Source: an uncultured Mucilaginibacter sp.
GTDB taxonomy: Bacteria > Bacteroidota > Bacteroidia > Sphingobacteriales > Sphingobacteriaceae
Assembly: GCA_913775265.1 (NCBI GenBank)
Contig: CAJYJH010000010.1
Span: 62,001-126,000 of the forward strand
Reading direction: 5' to 3'
Length of the DNA stretch: 64,000 bases
This document shows, piece after piece, positions 17,515 to 26,249 of this stretch (the first letter of the stretch is position 1; every line of letters starts with the position of its first letter). The notes under the pieces are model-generated. The model was not told where the DNA came from. It saw nothing but the letters and a program-made list of their open reading frames with translations, and did not search any database. Both the position numbers and the translations under genes were made by a program.

Positions 17515-18645
17515 TCAGGCTAATTGTCGGGTAAAAATATCATAAACCTTTGCCGCATAATAATCTGACGATATTAAAGGTATCAACTGGGTAGATGCCT
17601 GCTTAAGTTTCATTCGCTTTTGCTCATCAAAAAGCATAACCTGCATTGCATTTCTAAAATCTTCTACACTATCTGACTTGCAAATAATACCTAAATCGGG
17701 CGATGTAATCAACTCAACGGCAGCCCCAACCTGGTCACTGCTAATTACAGGCAAATGGGCGGCTATCGCTTCGTTAACTACAACAGCCCAGCCGTCATAA
17801 CGGCTTGCAAAGGCGAAGATGTCGGCTATGGCAAAAAAGTACGGAATATCCTCCGGCTTTTGAAATCCGGCCAGTATGATCCGGTTATCCAATCCACACA
17901 ACTCCTGCAGTTCAGCTTTTTGAACGCCATCGCCAATTATAATTAACCTCGCATCATCGCGTTTTATCTGGGTAAAGGCCGATATTAAAATATCCATACC
18001 TTTACGTTGTATTAGTGATCCAGAAGAAAGAATGATGATTTCTCCATTAGGCTTATAACGCTGTGTAAACTCTTCTTTTCTGCTCTCATCTATATTGATA
18101 AATTCTTTACTATTAATGTTGTAAGGAACAATAAATTTGGGCGTATTAACACCATAAGCTTCAAAGGAACGGGCAGCCTTCCTGCCAATGCAGAATATTG
18201 CGTTACAGGTTAATGTTAATATACGCAGCATCAACCATTTTACAGCGTATTTTATTTTACCTTTTACTTCAAATAGTGGCTCGCTGTAGTAAGCCACCTT
18301 TTTACCTTTGATGCGGCCAAATAGCAATGCAAAAAATCCATTGGGTATCCAGTAACTTCCGCCTACAATGATGTTTTCGCTTTTATCATTCCAAACGGTT
18401 TTAAATATCTGCCAGCTAAAATGAAAATCAACAATCTTTTTTTGAACGGCTTTTGCTATGCCGTTATTCTTTAACACTATAACTTTATAATCAAAGTTCA
18501 GATTAAAATCCCACTCCCTGTTGCTCTCCGTTGCCGAATAATAAACTACGGTAAGCGTGAAGAGCTTTGACAGCTCATCAAAAAACGAAAGCTGATAAGG
18601 CGTTGGTATATTGGTGTAAAAGGTAAGTGTAGGCTTATTAATCAT
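17515..18645 (-). CDS. Glycosyltransferase family 4
   Basis: 376 aa GT-B enzyme. The N-terminal half begins LTFYTNIPTPYQLSFFDELSKLF. The C-terminal half carries the canonical ILSSGSLIQRKGMDILISAF strand-helix and YDGWAVVVNEAIAAHLPVIS, which holds the donor-binding Glu. Its IPTPYQ start is common in O-antigen and exopolysaccharide GT4 enzymes. It sits between two other GT4 genes with gaps of 23 and 18 nt, clearly one operon. Donor and acceptor are unknown. Confidence 0.85.
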   Translation of the reverse strand: MINKPTLTFYTNIPTPYQLSFFDELSKLFTLTVVYYSATESNREWDFNLNFDYKVIVLKNNGIAKAVQKKIVDFHFSWQIFKTVWNDKSENIIVGGSYWIPNGFFALLFGRIKGKKVAYYSEPLFEVKGKIKYAVKWLMLRILTLTCNAIFCIGRKAARSFEAYGVNTPKFIVPYNINSKEFINIDESRKEEFTQRYKPNGEIIILSSGSLIQRKGMDILISAFTQIKRDDARLIIIGDGVQKAELQELCGLDNRIILAGFQKPEDIPYFFAIADIFAFASRYDGWAVVVNEAIAAHLPVISSDQVGAAVELITSPDLGIICKSDSVEDFRNAMQVMLFDEQKRMKLKQASTQLIPLISSDYYAAKVYDIFTRQLA

Positions 18646-18663
18646 CAGATGATACTGAAAGTT

Positions 18664-19881
18664 TTAATCTTCTGTTAGTTTAGCCAAGCTATCGGCGAAG
18701 TTTTCGAGACTAAACCGTTTTACGGTTTCTAAACAGTTAGATGACGTTTTTTTTAATAGTTCAGGATGTTCCAAACACTCAATTAAGACTTTTTCCAGTG
18801 CATCAGCATCGCAAGTATCAAGTTCTAATCCATTAACTTGATCAACTACCACTTTGCCGCAATGCTTGCTGGCAATAACCGGTAGCTGCCAGGCCATAGC
18901 TTCCAATTGTGTAAGCCCAAAGCCATCTGATAATGTCGGGAAAAGGAATATATCAGAGGTTTGATAGTAAACATCCGTATCTGCCCTAGACGCGACACCA
19001 TTGTATTGAATATTTGGTTTATCCAACAGTTTCATGTCTAACTCATTTTGCCCTACCATTACAAACTCTACGGGTTTGTTAATCAGTCGTGATGCAACTT
19101 CTAAGGCAATATGAACACCCTTTCTTAAAGTGAGTGTTCCTAAAAATAAGCAACGCAGAGGTCGCTCTTTACTAAAAACAAACGGATATTCTTTTTTGAA
19201 ATCAAGATGTTTTTTTTCGATCTGAAAAGGTAATGGTATCACCTTAATTTTACGCTCGTCTATACCTTCTTCTATCAAAGCATCTTTACTCCATAATGAA
19301 TTGGCCATAATTACATCCGCCAAACCACATTCTTCCCGCCAGGCTTTCCAGTAACTTTTAGGGGCAGGCTCCCAATGAGTAGTGTAAACGTCACCATGAC
19401 GGGCAACAATATCTGCTACGATCTGTTCTTCTTTTAAACCAGGGTCTATCTGAAAAAGAATCTTTTTTTGATTGCGCTGCCTGGCAATATGAAAAACCTT
19501 AAGCGAGGTATAACTGATCCCTAAAACAGCATCAGTTGCAGGTAGTTGCCTAAATATCTTTTCGGCAATATTTTCAAAATGCTTGTTACGTTCTATAATC
19601 AGATCCCAGCCTTTTAACTTTCTGGCTCTGAGCATCACTTCAACGGCTAAAAACTTCAAGCTGAACCGCTTTACAGCATTTGACGGAATAGCCGGCGAAA
19701 ACCTGCTGGCGAATGATTTAACTAACCTAACCGGGCTGTTAGCAAACCCCGATCTTATTGCAGCCGAGGCGATCCAGGTATCTGTTATTAAATAACTTAA
19801 GTTACCTTTTAATTGAAGTGCCTTTGGTATTAAATAATGCGCCCGTGCACCAATATGAACACAAATCACCTTATGCTTCAT
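18664..19881 (-). CDS. Glycosyltransferase family 4
   Basis: 405 aa GT-B fold protein. The donor domain contains RCLFLGTLTLRKGVHIALEVA and DGFGLTQLEAMAWQLPVIAS. The N-terminal half is unusually Arg/Lys-rich and begins VICVHIGARAHYLIPKALQ. Its start codon overlaps the stop of the upstream Wzy-like gene by 4 nt (ATGA type), so translation of the two is coupled. It is expected to act at the cytoplasmic face of the inner membrane in repeat-unit assembly. The sugar is unknown. Confidence 0.85.
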   Translation of the reverse strand: MKHKVICVHIGARAHYLIPKALQLKGNLSYLITDTWIASAAIRSGFANSPVRLVKSFASRFSPAIPSNAVKRFSLKFLAVEVMLRARKLKGWDLIIERNKHFENIAEKIFRQLPATDAVLGISYTSLKVFHIARQRNQKKILFQIDPGLKEEQIVADIVARHGDVYTTHWEPAPKSYWKAWREECGLADVIMANSLWSKDALIEEGIDERKIKVIPLPFQIEKKHLDFKKEYPFVFSKERPLRCLFLGTLTLRKGVHIALEVASRLINKPVEFVMVGQNELDMKLLDKPNIQYNGVASRADTDVYYQTSDIFLFPTLSDGFGLTQLEAMAWQLPVIASKHCGKVVVDQVNGLELDTCDADALEKVLIECLEHPELLKKTSSNCLETVKRFSLENFADSLAKLTED

Positions 19882-21158
19882 TTTGCAACTGACATTTTTA
19901 ATCGTTCGAGTTTAAGCTCCCGCTCAACAAACTTTTTATAATACCTCACAAAAATCACTATAGGCCAAAAACTCATTATCACTATTGCAAAATCTCCTGC
20001 CATGTCACCACTCCTAAAAATAGGTATCAAACTAACAATCAGTATACCGATTAATAAGTAAGATAAGTCTGATCTAAAAACACTGAATTTCCTGTACAGG
20101 AAACCCAAAAACCATCCCCAGAAAATGCTAAAGATGACAATGCCGGCTGTACCACCCTCAGAAAAAAACACCCCCCATATAGTAGGAGAAAAACCTGCGG
20201 AGTCTAACACTACACCATTGTACTTAGCCTGATAATTTCGTACCCAACTGGCCAGAGGTTTACCCGGCCAAAGCGAACGAGGTATTGGTCGCAGGAATAT
20301 AGCAATATGTTCTAAGCCATAATCATAATCAAGCAACTTAGGGTACACTTGGTAAATCATCATAAAGCCGTCAATGAAATTAACATCGTCGGCAACCAAC
20401 ATGCGATCAACACTCATGTCATACATCTGCCCTAGAGATAGCCCGCTTACGTTATTTTGACGCATGGCTCCAGCTAACGAAAAGACTATTAGAATGACAA
20501 AGATACCGCTAAAGGCGAGAACTATCTTTTTACCCGGCTTTACGTTTCTAACTAAAAAATAGCCAATAGGGATACTCCAGCCCAAAAACTGAAACCTGAT
20601 TGATGTACTATAGGTAAGGTAAGCCAAGAAGCAGAACAAACAACCATAAATAAATTTAGTTAAGCCTGATGTCTTTTTACCAAGCGTAACTACCAAAAAG
20701 AGCAATAGTATAAAAGAGCTTGTCCCTAATTTTGTAAGAAAGCTATAACTTCCTGTATTTGCGCTCGATAAAACTATAGTTAACAACGTAAAGAAACACA
20801 GGCCAATGATGATAATTTTTTTATTCTTATCAATAAAAACACTTAATAGTTGATTGCTATCCTTAAAGCTTTTAACAGGCGTTTTAAAAAAAAGAATGTA
20901 GCTGTATAGCATTATTGTGGTACCTAAAGTAATAAGACCGCTTGCTATATATGCATATTGCAGGTTAAATATAAAATCTATACCATAATCGTACGCTACA
21001 AATGTACTTGTGCCGTTTTCAAGTGCGATGATACGATATTCAACCATCAGGTTAAACATGGCAAGAAAAAAAGGCACTTCATTTTTTTTACGTATAAAAT
21101 ATATGATAGCTACTATAAAGTTTGCAAAAAGAAAGAAATGAACTAGAAATCTATCCAT
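19878..21158 (-). CDS. Wzy-like oligosaccharide repeat-unit polymerase
   Basis: 426 aa with about 10-12 membrane segments (for example FLVHFFLFANFIVAIIYFI at the start, FILLLFLVVTLG, IVLAFSGIFVILIVFSLAGAM). A long periplasmic loop around residues 245-330 holds RPIPRSLWPGKPLASW, a basic, Pro/Trp-rich stretch typical of the O-antigen polymerase/EpsG-like group. It would polymerise undecaprenyl-linked repeats in the periplasm. Wzy proteins have little sequence conservation, so the call rests on topology, loop and context. It overlaps the next GT4 gene by 4 nt. Confidence 0.75.
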   Translation of the reverse strand: MDRFLVHFFLFANFIVAIIYFIRKKNEVPFFLAMFNLMVEYRIIALENGTSTFVAYDYGIDFIFNLQYAYIASGLITLGTTIMLYSYILFFKTPVKSFKDSNQLLSVFIDKNKKIIIIGLCFFTLLTIVLSSANTGSYSFLTKLGTSSFILLLFLVVTLGKKTSGLTKFIYGCLFCFLAYLTYSTSIRFQFLGWSIPIGYFLVRNVKPGKKIVLAFSGIFVILIVFSLAGAMRQNNVSGLSLGQMYDMSVDRMLVADDVNFIDGFMMIYQVYPKLLDYDYGLEHIAIFLRPIPRSLWPGKPLASWVRNYQAKYNGVVLDSAGFSPTIWGVFFSEGGTAGIVIFSIFWGWFLGFLYRKFSVFRSDLSYLLIGILIVSLIPIFRSGDMAGDFAIVIMSFWPIVIFVRYYKKFVERELKLERLKMSVAK

Positions 21159-21210
21159 ATATATTATTGTAAGGGACTTATTTTTAATTTAATTTATCTC
21201 CAACAACTTG

Positions 21211-21750
21211 TTACTCTAATATTGGATTATAACTTAACTTATAAATCAGTGGGTTAACTCTTTCTTTTATAAAAGTAGCCGGATTGCCCGCAACGATGTG
21301 TGATGGGCCAACAGATTTATGAACTACTGCTGACGCTGCAATAATAGCCCCCGCGTTAACAGTAATATTTGGTAAAAGAGTAACGTTAGAGGCAATCCAA
21401 ACATGATGATCTATAATAACATCGCCGCCATATAAATCGTGCGTTTCAGAATTTGGCTTGTGACCTAAAGTCCATATTTTGGTATACGGGCCAATATCCG
21501 TATCGTGCTTTATCCTGATTTTAAACCTACGGCAATCCATCAAGCAGTACTGGTTTATTACCACACGCTCACCAATTTCTATTTCCCAAAAATTCAGGAA
21601 ACGGCTATGCATTAAAATTACAGCACTACGATCAATATTTTTATTAAAGGCCCGCAAAAATGCTTTTCGTAAAAAATGTGAAGGGAAATGAGTGAGCAAA
21701 TTATTGTAAAAATAATTAAGGAAAGCCCCTCCCCACAGTTTAATGTTCAT
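21211..21750 (-). CDS. Left-handed beta-helix O-acetyltransferase
   Basis: 179 aa. Hexapeptide repeats occupy about residues 55-155 (IEIGERVVINQYCLMD, DVIIDHHVWIASNVTLLPNI, AGAIIAASAVVHKSV), ending in IVAGNPATFIKER as in the NodL/LacA/WcaF superfamily. The helical N-terminus includes FLRKAFLRAFN. The catalytic His is probably in TLGHKPNSETHD. It would acetylate a sugar of the repeat unit. It lies 6 nt after a GT4 gene, and one residue set (HVWIASNV) differs from the usual HVWIGSNV. Confidence 0.85.
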   Translation of the reverse strand: MNIKLWGGAFLNYFYNNLLTHFPSHFLRKAFLRAFNKNIDRSAVILMHSRFLNFWEIEIGERVVINQYCLMDCRRFKIRIKHDTDIGPYTKIWTLGHKPNSETHDLYGGDVIIDHHVWIASNVTLLPNITVNAGAIIAASAVVHKSVGPSHIVAGNPATFIKERVNPLIYKLSYNPILE

Positions 21751-21756
21751 GCAGTA

Positions 21757-22881
21757 CTATTTAAACGCTTCTACAGCAATGGAAACATGTTTCTGCCAAC
21801 TCGAATTAGTAATATAATTATCCCACTTGGCAGAAAAATGATTATCAGATAAAGATAACAATTCTTCAACAGCTTTTGCCAACAAAATCGGCTGGTTATG
21901 CGGTAACACCCGACCTAATGAGTATTGCTCAACCGATTTTTTAAGTGAACTTTCAGCATTAGATATAATTAGTTTCTTTTTAAAAGGCGCAATAGTATTA
22001 AGAACACCACTCTGCGACGTGAATGAAGGTTTATAATATAATAAGACAATATCACACGCTGTTATACAAGCATTAAAAGCTCCTTGGCTCAGATAACCTT
22101 CTTTCCAGATAACTTTATCGCTCACGCCCTTTTCGGCTGCATATTGTTTGTATATATCGGTAGATACACCTGAATTTGCAGCTTTTCCGGCAATAAGTAA
22201 TTTTACGTTATCTAAGTGTGTTAACGAATCGATGACAACTCTGTAATTTTTCTCATCGCGTATATTACCCAAAATACCTATAATTTTATTACCCGATGCT
22301 TCGTGCTTTACTTGTTGGTAAACAGCATCGTCAATATAAGTATCATCGTATATACCGTGCGGAATATCTACTCTTTTAAATAAATATTTGTAGTAAGGTT
22401 TGTCTGGCAAAAACCCGTGAAAAAATGCCACATCCATAAATGCCATAATAGAGCTCATGCTGGTTTCTGAAAGGCTTTGAATAGAAAAGAACTTATCCCT
22501 GTCCGGGTCATGTAAAATAACTGCGAACTTGTGTTTCTTTTTCAATGGCTTAAAAAATGGCGCCCAAAACCAAGCCGTGCGCTGATCAAAGTCATTAAAT
22601 ATAATTACCGATGCAGGCTGCTTTTTTAAAAAAAAGAGCAACTTAAAAGGATTAACCAGGCTACGGTATAAATAATGTATTTTTTTGAAAACCTTGTTTT
22701 GAGTAGCAGGTAGATCAGTGCAAAGCATTCTTAAAACACCAGGCTTGTTATATACAGCATTCTCGGGCATTAATAAGAGTGCAGCTTCTATTGAAGGATT
22801 ATTTTGATATGCTTCATATAAATACTTAGCATACTCATAATTGCCCCCAAAACTATTTATGTTATAAATAATTATCTTCAT
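21757..22881 (-). CDS. Glycosyltransferase, GT4-like
   Basis: 374 aa GT-B-like protein. It begins MKIIIYNINSFGGNYEYAKYL. The C-terminal domain reads KIIGILGNIRDEKNYRVVIDSL and CDIVLLYYKPSFTSQSGVLNTI, where the usual EX7E donor Glu is not obvious because a Ser/Gly replaces the second acidic residue. That makes it a divergent member. It is the first gene of the distal polysaccharide transcription unit, directly downstream of the promoter at 23028-23057 with a leader of about 140 nt. Confidence 0.75.
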   Translation of the reverse strand: MKIIIYNINSFGGNYEYAKYLYEAYQNNPSIEAALLLMPENAVYNKPGVLRMLCTDLPATQNKVFKKIHYLYRSLVNPFKLLFFLKKQPASVIIFNDFDQRTAWFWAPFFKPLKKKHKFAVILHDPDRDKFFSIQSLSETSMSSIMAFMDVAFFHGFLPDKPYYKYLFKRVDIPHGIYDDTYIDDAVYQQVKHEASGNKIIGILGNIRDEKNYRVVIDSLTHLDNVKLLIAGKAANSGVSTDIYKQYAAEKGVSDKVIWKEGYLSQGAFNACITACDIVLLYYKPSFTSQSGVLNTIAPFKKKLIISNAESSLKKSVEQYSLGRVLPHNQPILLAKAVEELLSLSDNHFSAKWDNYITNSSWQKHVSIAVEAFK

Positions 22882-23027
22882 TTGCTTAGCGCAATTATTC
22901 GGGAAAAATTAAAATTCTTAATCCTGTCCCGCAGTGGTCTTTCTATATAATTATAACTGAATGCTGCAGCTGCCATCAGAATTAGTAAATACTAATAAAA
23001 CAATACATCATTAATTTTATGACCACT

Positions 23028-23057
23028 CAAAGTTAAAACCATAATTTGCGTTGACAA
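23028..23057 (-). promoter_or_regulatory. Bacteroidota-type promoter for the distal polysaccharide operon
   Basis: On the minus strand: TTG (23057-23055), a 19-nt spacer, TAACTTTG (23035-23028), a full match to TAnnTTTG. It directs transcription into 22881 and onward to 15776. Confidence 0.65.
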
Positions 23058-23122
23058 TAACTGACGAAATTATAGGCTGGTTGAACGGAAATGCATTCTC
23101 AGAGAAATAAAAAATTACGATT

Positions 23123-23179
23123 AAAACAGTAGTTATGAACCAGGTAAACGTTAGTTGCCTGGTTAATAACTACTGTTTT
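23123..23179 (-). terminator. Strong terminator inside the polysaccharide locus
   Basis: AAAACAGTAGTTAT(G)AACCAGG pairs with CCTGGTT(A)ATAACTACTGTTTT, giving about 21 base pairs with one mismatch and a 13-nt loop. It lies 43 nt past the stop of the GT2 gene 23222..24241. The minus-strand tail is TTTTAATC. Confidence 0.85.
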
Positions 23180-23221
23180 AAATTATTACATAGTGTATAT
23201 ATAACAAGTCAACCTATCAAA

Positions 23222-24241
23222 TTAACTCAAATTCAGCAGTTTAGCCTTCTGTTTTTGCAAATCGGTTGAAAAAAGCCAACCTTTAAAATAACCTTGCAAA
23301 TAACTGAACCTGGTTTTCTCGAGTAGATAAAAACCATACAAGAATATGTTAAAGTTATATTTTTCGTTTTTGAGCTTTAGCCATGTTTTAGTATAACCTA
23401 TATAAGGGCGAAATCCAATTAAAAGTAAAGCATTAACAATCAATAACCAGGCTGTGGTATGCCCGGTGATTAGTAAAATGATATTGATTAAAGCAAACAG
23501 TACAAAAGCATAACGCATCATTGTTTCGAGCAGGTTTGTGGTAAAGCTCTTACGGTTTACGCGTGCCTCACCATCACCTAATCCGTATCTGAAAGCTTCC
23601 TTGATATAACCCTTAGCTACAGTATGACGCCCCCAATAAACACCAACATGGTTTACAGGCGTAAAATTATAACCCAACTTCTTCATTTGCTTGCCATACA
23701 CCAAATCATCGGCTGCCAGGGTTAACCACTCACAATAGCCGCCAATTTTATTATAAACTTCTTTATAATAAGCAATTGAGCGAGATGATGGTATAAACCA
23801 TGGCGCTGTGGCATCAATTTGATAACCGCCTGAAAGTATATAAGCAGCCTTGGCTGCTGTTGTTTGAATATCGTTTTCGATAACGCCGAAAGCGCCACCA
23901 GCTACTTTAACGTTTTTATCTTGAAAGGGCGCTACCAAAGTTTTGAGCCAGTCTTTCTCAAAACGGCAACCAAAATCGGTACTAACAATTAAATCATATT
24001 TGGCCGCTTTTATAGCTAAATTGCGACCTTCGGCAACATTGCAGCGTGGCTTTTGCAATACAATAATCGGAACTGCCGATTCTGCTTTCCACTTTAGTAA
24101 AAGCTCATAAGTACCATCATTGGAGCCGGCATCGGTAATGATAATTTCGGATGGCTGCAGCGTTTGCTGAGTTAAATCACTAATGGTTAAATTTAAGCGC
24201 TTTGCTTCGTTAAAAACGGTAGATACTAAAGTGAAGTTCAT
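23222..24241 (-). CDS. Glycosyltransferase family 2 with C-terminal membrane segments
   Basis: 339 aa. The GT-A domain covers about residues 1-225: FTLVSTVFNEAKRL, the nucleotide-binding DAGSNDGTYELL, then VSTDFGCRF in the place of the usual DxD, and a downstream LAADDLVYGKQMKKLG acidic motif. Two or three hydrophobic helices follow (YAFVLFALINIILLITG, AWLLIVNALLLIGF). This resembles membrane-tethered GT2 enzymes that elongate lipid-linked glycans. It is the last gene of the proximal unit, before the terminator at 23123-23179. Confidence 0.85.
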   Translation of the reverse strand: MNFTLVSTVFNEAKRLNLTISDLTQQTLQPSEIIITDAGSNDGTYELLLKWKAESAVPIIVLQKPRCNVAEGRNLAIKAAKYDLIVSTDFGCRFEKDWLKTLVAPFQDKNVKVAGGAFGVIENDIQTTAAKAAYILSGGYQIDATAPWFIPSSRSIAYYKEVYNKIGGYCEWLTLAADDLVYGKQMKKLGYNFTPVNHVGVYWGRHTVAKGYIKEAFRYGLGDGEARVNRKSFTTNLLETMMRYAFVLFALINIILLITGHTTAWLLIVNALLLIGFRPYIGYTKTWLKLKNEKYNFNIFLYGFYLLEKTRFSYLQGYFKGWLFSTDLQKQKAKLLNLS

Positions 24242-24346
24242 TAAATAAAATTTCTTTTTACAAGTATTAAAGCTTGTACGTTTAATTAAAAATTATGATC
24301 TATAAAATTAATCAAAAGCTTTGTCAGCCTTATACTACCATAATTA

Positions 24347-25213
24347 TTATTTTGTAAAGCGCGACATTACACTCTTAAACTTTGTTACAACTTTCTGCAT
24401 CACTGTTGTTTCAATAAACATAAACGGATTTACTGAACGCAAAAAATTTCTAAAATCATGACCAGATTTTTCCAGTAAATCTGATATGTGCGCATCTAAT
24501 TCCTCTTTATTATCCCAGTAATGATATATCTGATTTTTTGCGTCCTGAAGGTTCCCTCTTCCACTAAACATTACACTCCAGGTGAGTTGCTCACTAAGGT
24601 AATGGGGCCCATCGTCAATAAGTATATCTAAAAGATTTAATACCTCTTTAACCAGAATTCCGTTTTTGCCGGATATACCCACAGCGCCCGCATTCCACAT
24701 ATAGGTATCATCATTAATATGAATATCCTGCCCATTTATCATTCTTACACTCCGTGGCTCAGCTATTACAACAAGTCCCCACTGCTTCATTCCGTGAGAT
24801 AGCACCCATTCTTTGGCATGTAAAATTAAATTTCCTGCCGTCAGGCTTTTAAATAAATTATCTACCTTTTTAATGAAGGCTGTGTCAGTATCTAAATAAA
24901 GTGCATTTGCATTACCATTATACCGGTTTAAAGCATCTTCAATTAGCTTAGGCTTAAATCTAAAGATGTAGTTGGCCGGACCTGCCCATTCCAGGCTTTG
25001 AGCCTTAGTAAGCAAAACGCATTCAAAATTGCCAAAAGCATTTTTGATACCATCAAAAGCACTTACGTCGTCTGTGTATACAATTACATGTATATTATCC
25101 GGGACTTTACCTTGGTATACATTAATAAGACTGGCAATTGAGTACCAAGCCTGATTGATGTAACGCATACCATTAGCCTGATATAAAATAAGATTTTTAG
25201 CTGCGTTCATCAT
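24347..25213 (-). CDS. Putative DxD-type glycosyltransferase (GT-A-like), family unclear
   Basis: 288 aa, soluble. The segment NALYLDTDTAFIKK looks like the DxD metal/nucleotide-sugar motif of GT8/GT77-like enzymes, and TYMWNAGAVGI matches the downstream block that contacts the acceptor in those families. The N-terminus (NLILYQANGMRYINQAWYSIASLI, VIVYTDD) fits the first Rossmann strands. I do not recognise a specific family. It lies among glycosyltransferase genes, 48 nt downstream of the GT-D-like gene and 105 nt upstream of the GT2 gene, so a role in the same glycan is likely. Confidence 0.6.
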   Translation of the reverse strand: MMNAAKNLILYQANGMRYINQAWYSIASLINVYQGKVPDNIHVIVYTDDVSAFDGIKNAFGNFECVLLTKAQSLEWAGPANYIFRFKPKLIEDALNRYNGNANALYLDTDTAFIKKVDNLFKSLTAGNLILHAKEWVLSHGMKQWGLVVIAEPRSVRMINGQDIHINDDTYMWNAGAVGISGKNGILVKEVLNLLDILIDDGPHYLSEQLTWSVMFSGRGNLQDAKNQIYHYWDNKEELDAHISDLLEKSGHDFRNFLRSVNPFMFIETTVMQKVVTKFKSVMSRFTK

Positions 25214-25260
25214 TAAGTTTAAGGTTTATCTATTATTAAACACTAAGGTTGTAAGTAATT

Positions 25261-26223
25261 TTACCAATAAGCACCACCCTCAATAGATTTAAACTTTGCA
25301 GGTACTTCCTCAGGTAGCGGGTCGGCCCAGTAATCGTTAAATAAAGCACTCTCCACATGATGATCTCGCCAGCGTTTACCTTTTATACCAAACAGTATTT
25401 GTGTGGCCCCGCCTAAGTTTAAAGAACGTTTACCTAACCTTTTTACAAAAGCAGCTAATGGAAAGCCATAAGCCCCGCAACCAATAATGGCGATGTCAAA
25501 GTCCTTTTTGCTAATCTTATCTTCCATAGCATGCAAGGCATCGAACCAACTATTAAAACCCGTTGGATTACCCGCTATAGATTGTACCGCCTGCACTGTT
25601 TCTAATTGAAACGGAGGTAACATACGCTCATCTTTAAACAAATGCTCGCGCTTGGCAAACTGGGTATGAATACTTTTTTCGTAGGGATGAACGATGAGCA
25701 CTTTTTTATCACGTAAAACTTCAGTCCACGGTGCCTGATAGTTCCATGGAGCCAGCATACTTATTTTAACTTTTTTAGCCTGTGGCATGTATTTGTTAAA
25801 ATAAGCTTCACCTTTCAACCACGACCCCAAAATATCCAGGTAAGACATATCATCAAGCATACGCTCGCAAAACCTTTCAAGCTCTGCATCAGTTGGATTG
25901 ATAAAACCTGCGTTATTAGACATGTAGTGCTTTATACCAGAATCCCACCAAAAAGGCAAACTTTTTCCCTGAATATATTTAACAGCCTTTGACAAGGTAC
26001 TGCCCTGGCTATGAATAGCTTGATAGTGTAGCAAACAATTCATTTCTACGTTACCTATACGGCATACCATGGCCGGCTTATCAGAACCCATAGTTGTTTT
26101 AAGCAACTCATAAGTCTGCTGTTCGTTTAACTGTGATAATTCATTGGTATAATCAAAATTATTCACAGAGAACACCTTGGTATAAACCTTGTTCAAAAAC
26201 TTCAAAGACGCGACGCCATTCAT
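25261..26223 (-). CDS. GT-D fold-like protein of polysaccharide clusters
   Basis: 320 aa, soluble. The motif MVCRIGNVEMNCLLHYQ resembles the R-[FI]-G-[DN]-x-E signature of the DUF1792/GT-D glycosyltransferase fold. The C-terminal block DIAIIGCGAYGFPLAAFVKRLGKRSLNLGGATQILFG is typical of a conserved family seen in Bacteroidota and other polysaccharide loci. GT-D enzymes are metal-dependent and bind the nucleotide sugar through the DxE residues, here N-V-E, so a weaker version of the motif. The actual reaction is unknown. It is 26 nt downstream of a membrane acyltransferase gene. Confidence 0.6.
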   Translation of the reverse strand: MNGVASLKFLNKVYTKVFSVNNFDYTNELSQLNEQQTYELLKTTMGSDKPAMVCRIGNVEMNCLLHYQAIHSQGSTLSKAVKYIQGKSLPFWWDSGIKHYMSNNAGFINPTDAELERFCERMLDDMSYLDILGSWLKGEAYFNKYMPQAKKVKISMLAPWNYQAPWTEVLRDKKVLIVHPYEKSIHTQFAKREHLFKDERMLPPFQLETVQAVQSIAGNPTGFNSWFDALHAMEDKISKKDFDIAIIGCGAYGFPLAAFVKRLGKRSLNLGGATQILFGIKGKRWRDHHVESALFNDYWADPLPEEVPAKFKSIEGGAYW

Positions 26224-26249
26224 AGGGAAAATGAGCTATATTTTTTAAT

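Larger units (their letters stand above)
22882..23221. other. Intergenic region with terminator and promoter
   Basis: 340-nt gap inside the polysaccharide locus. On the minus strand it holds first a strong terminator (23123-23179) for the upstream unit and then a TTG-N19-TAACTTTG promoter for the downstream unit. The rest (22890-23020) is AT-rich and shows no gene. Confidence 0.7.
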
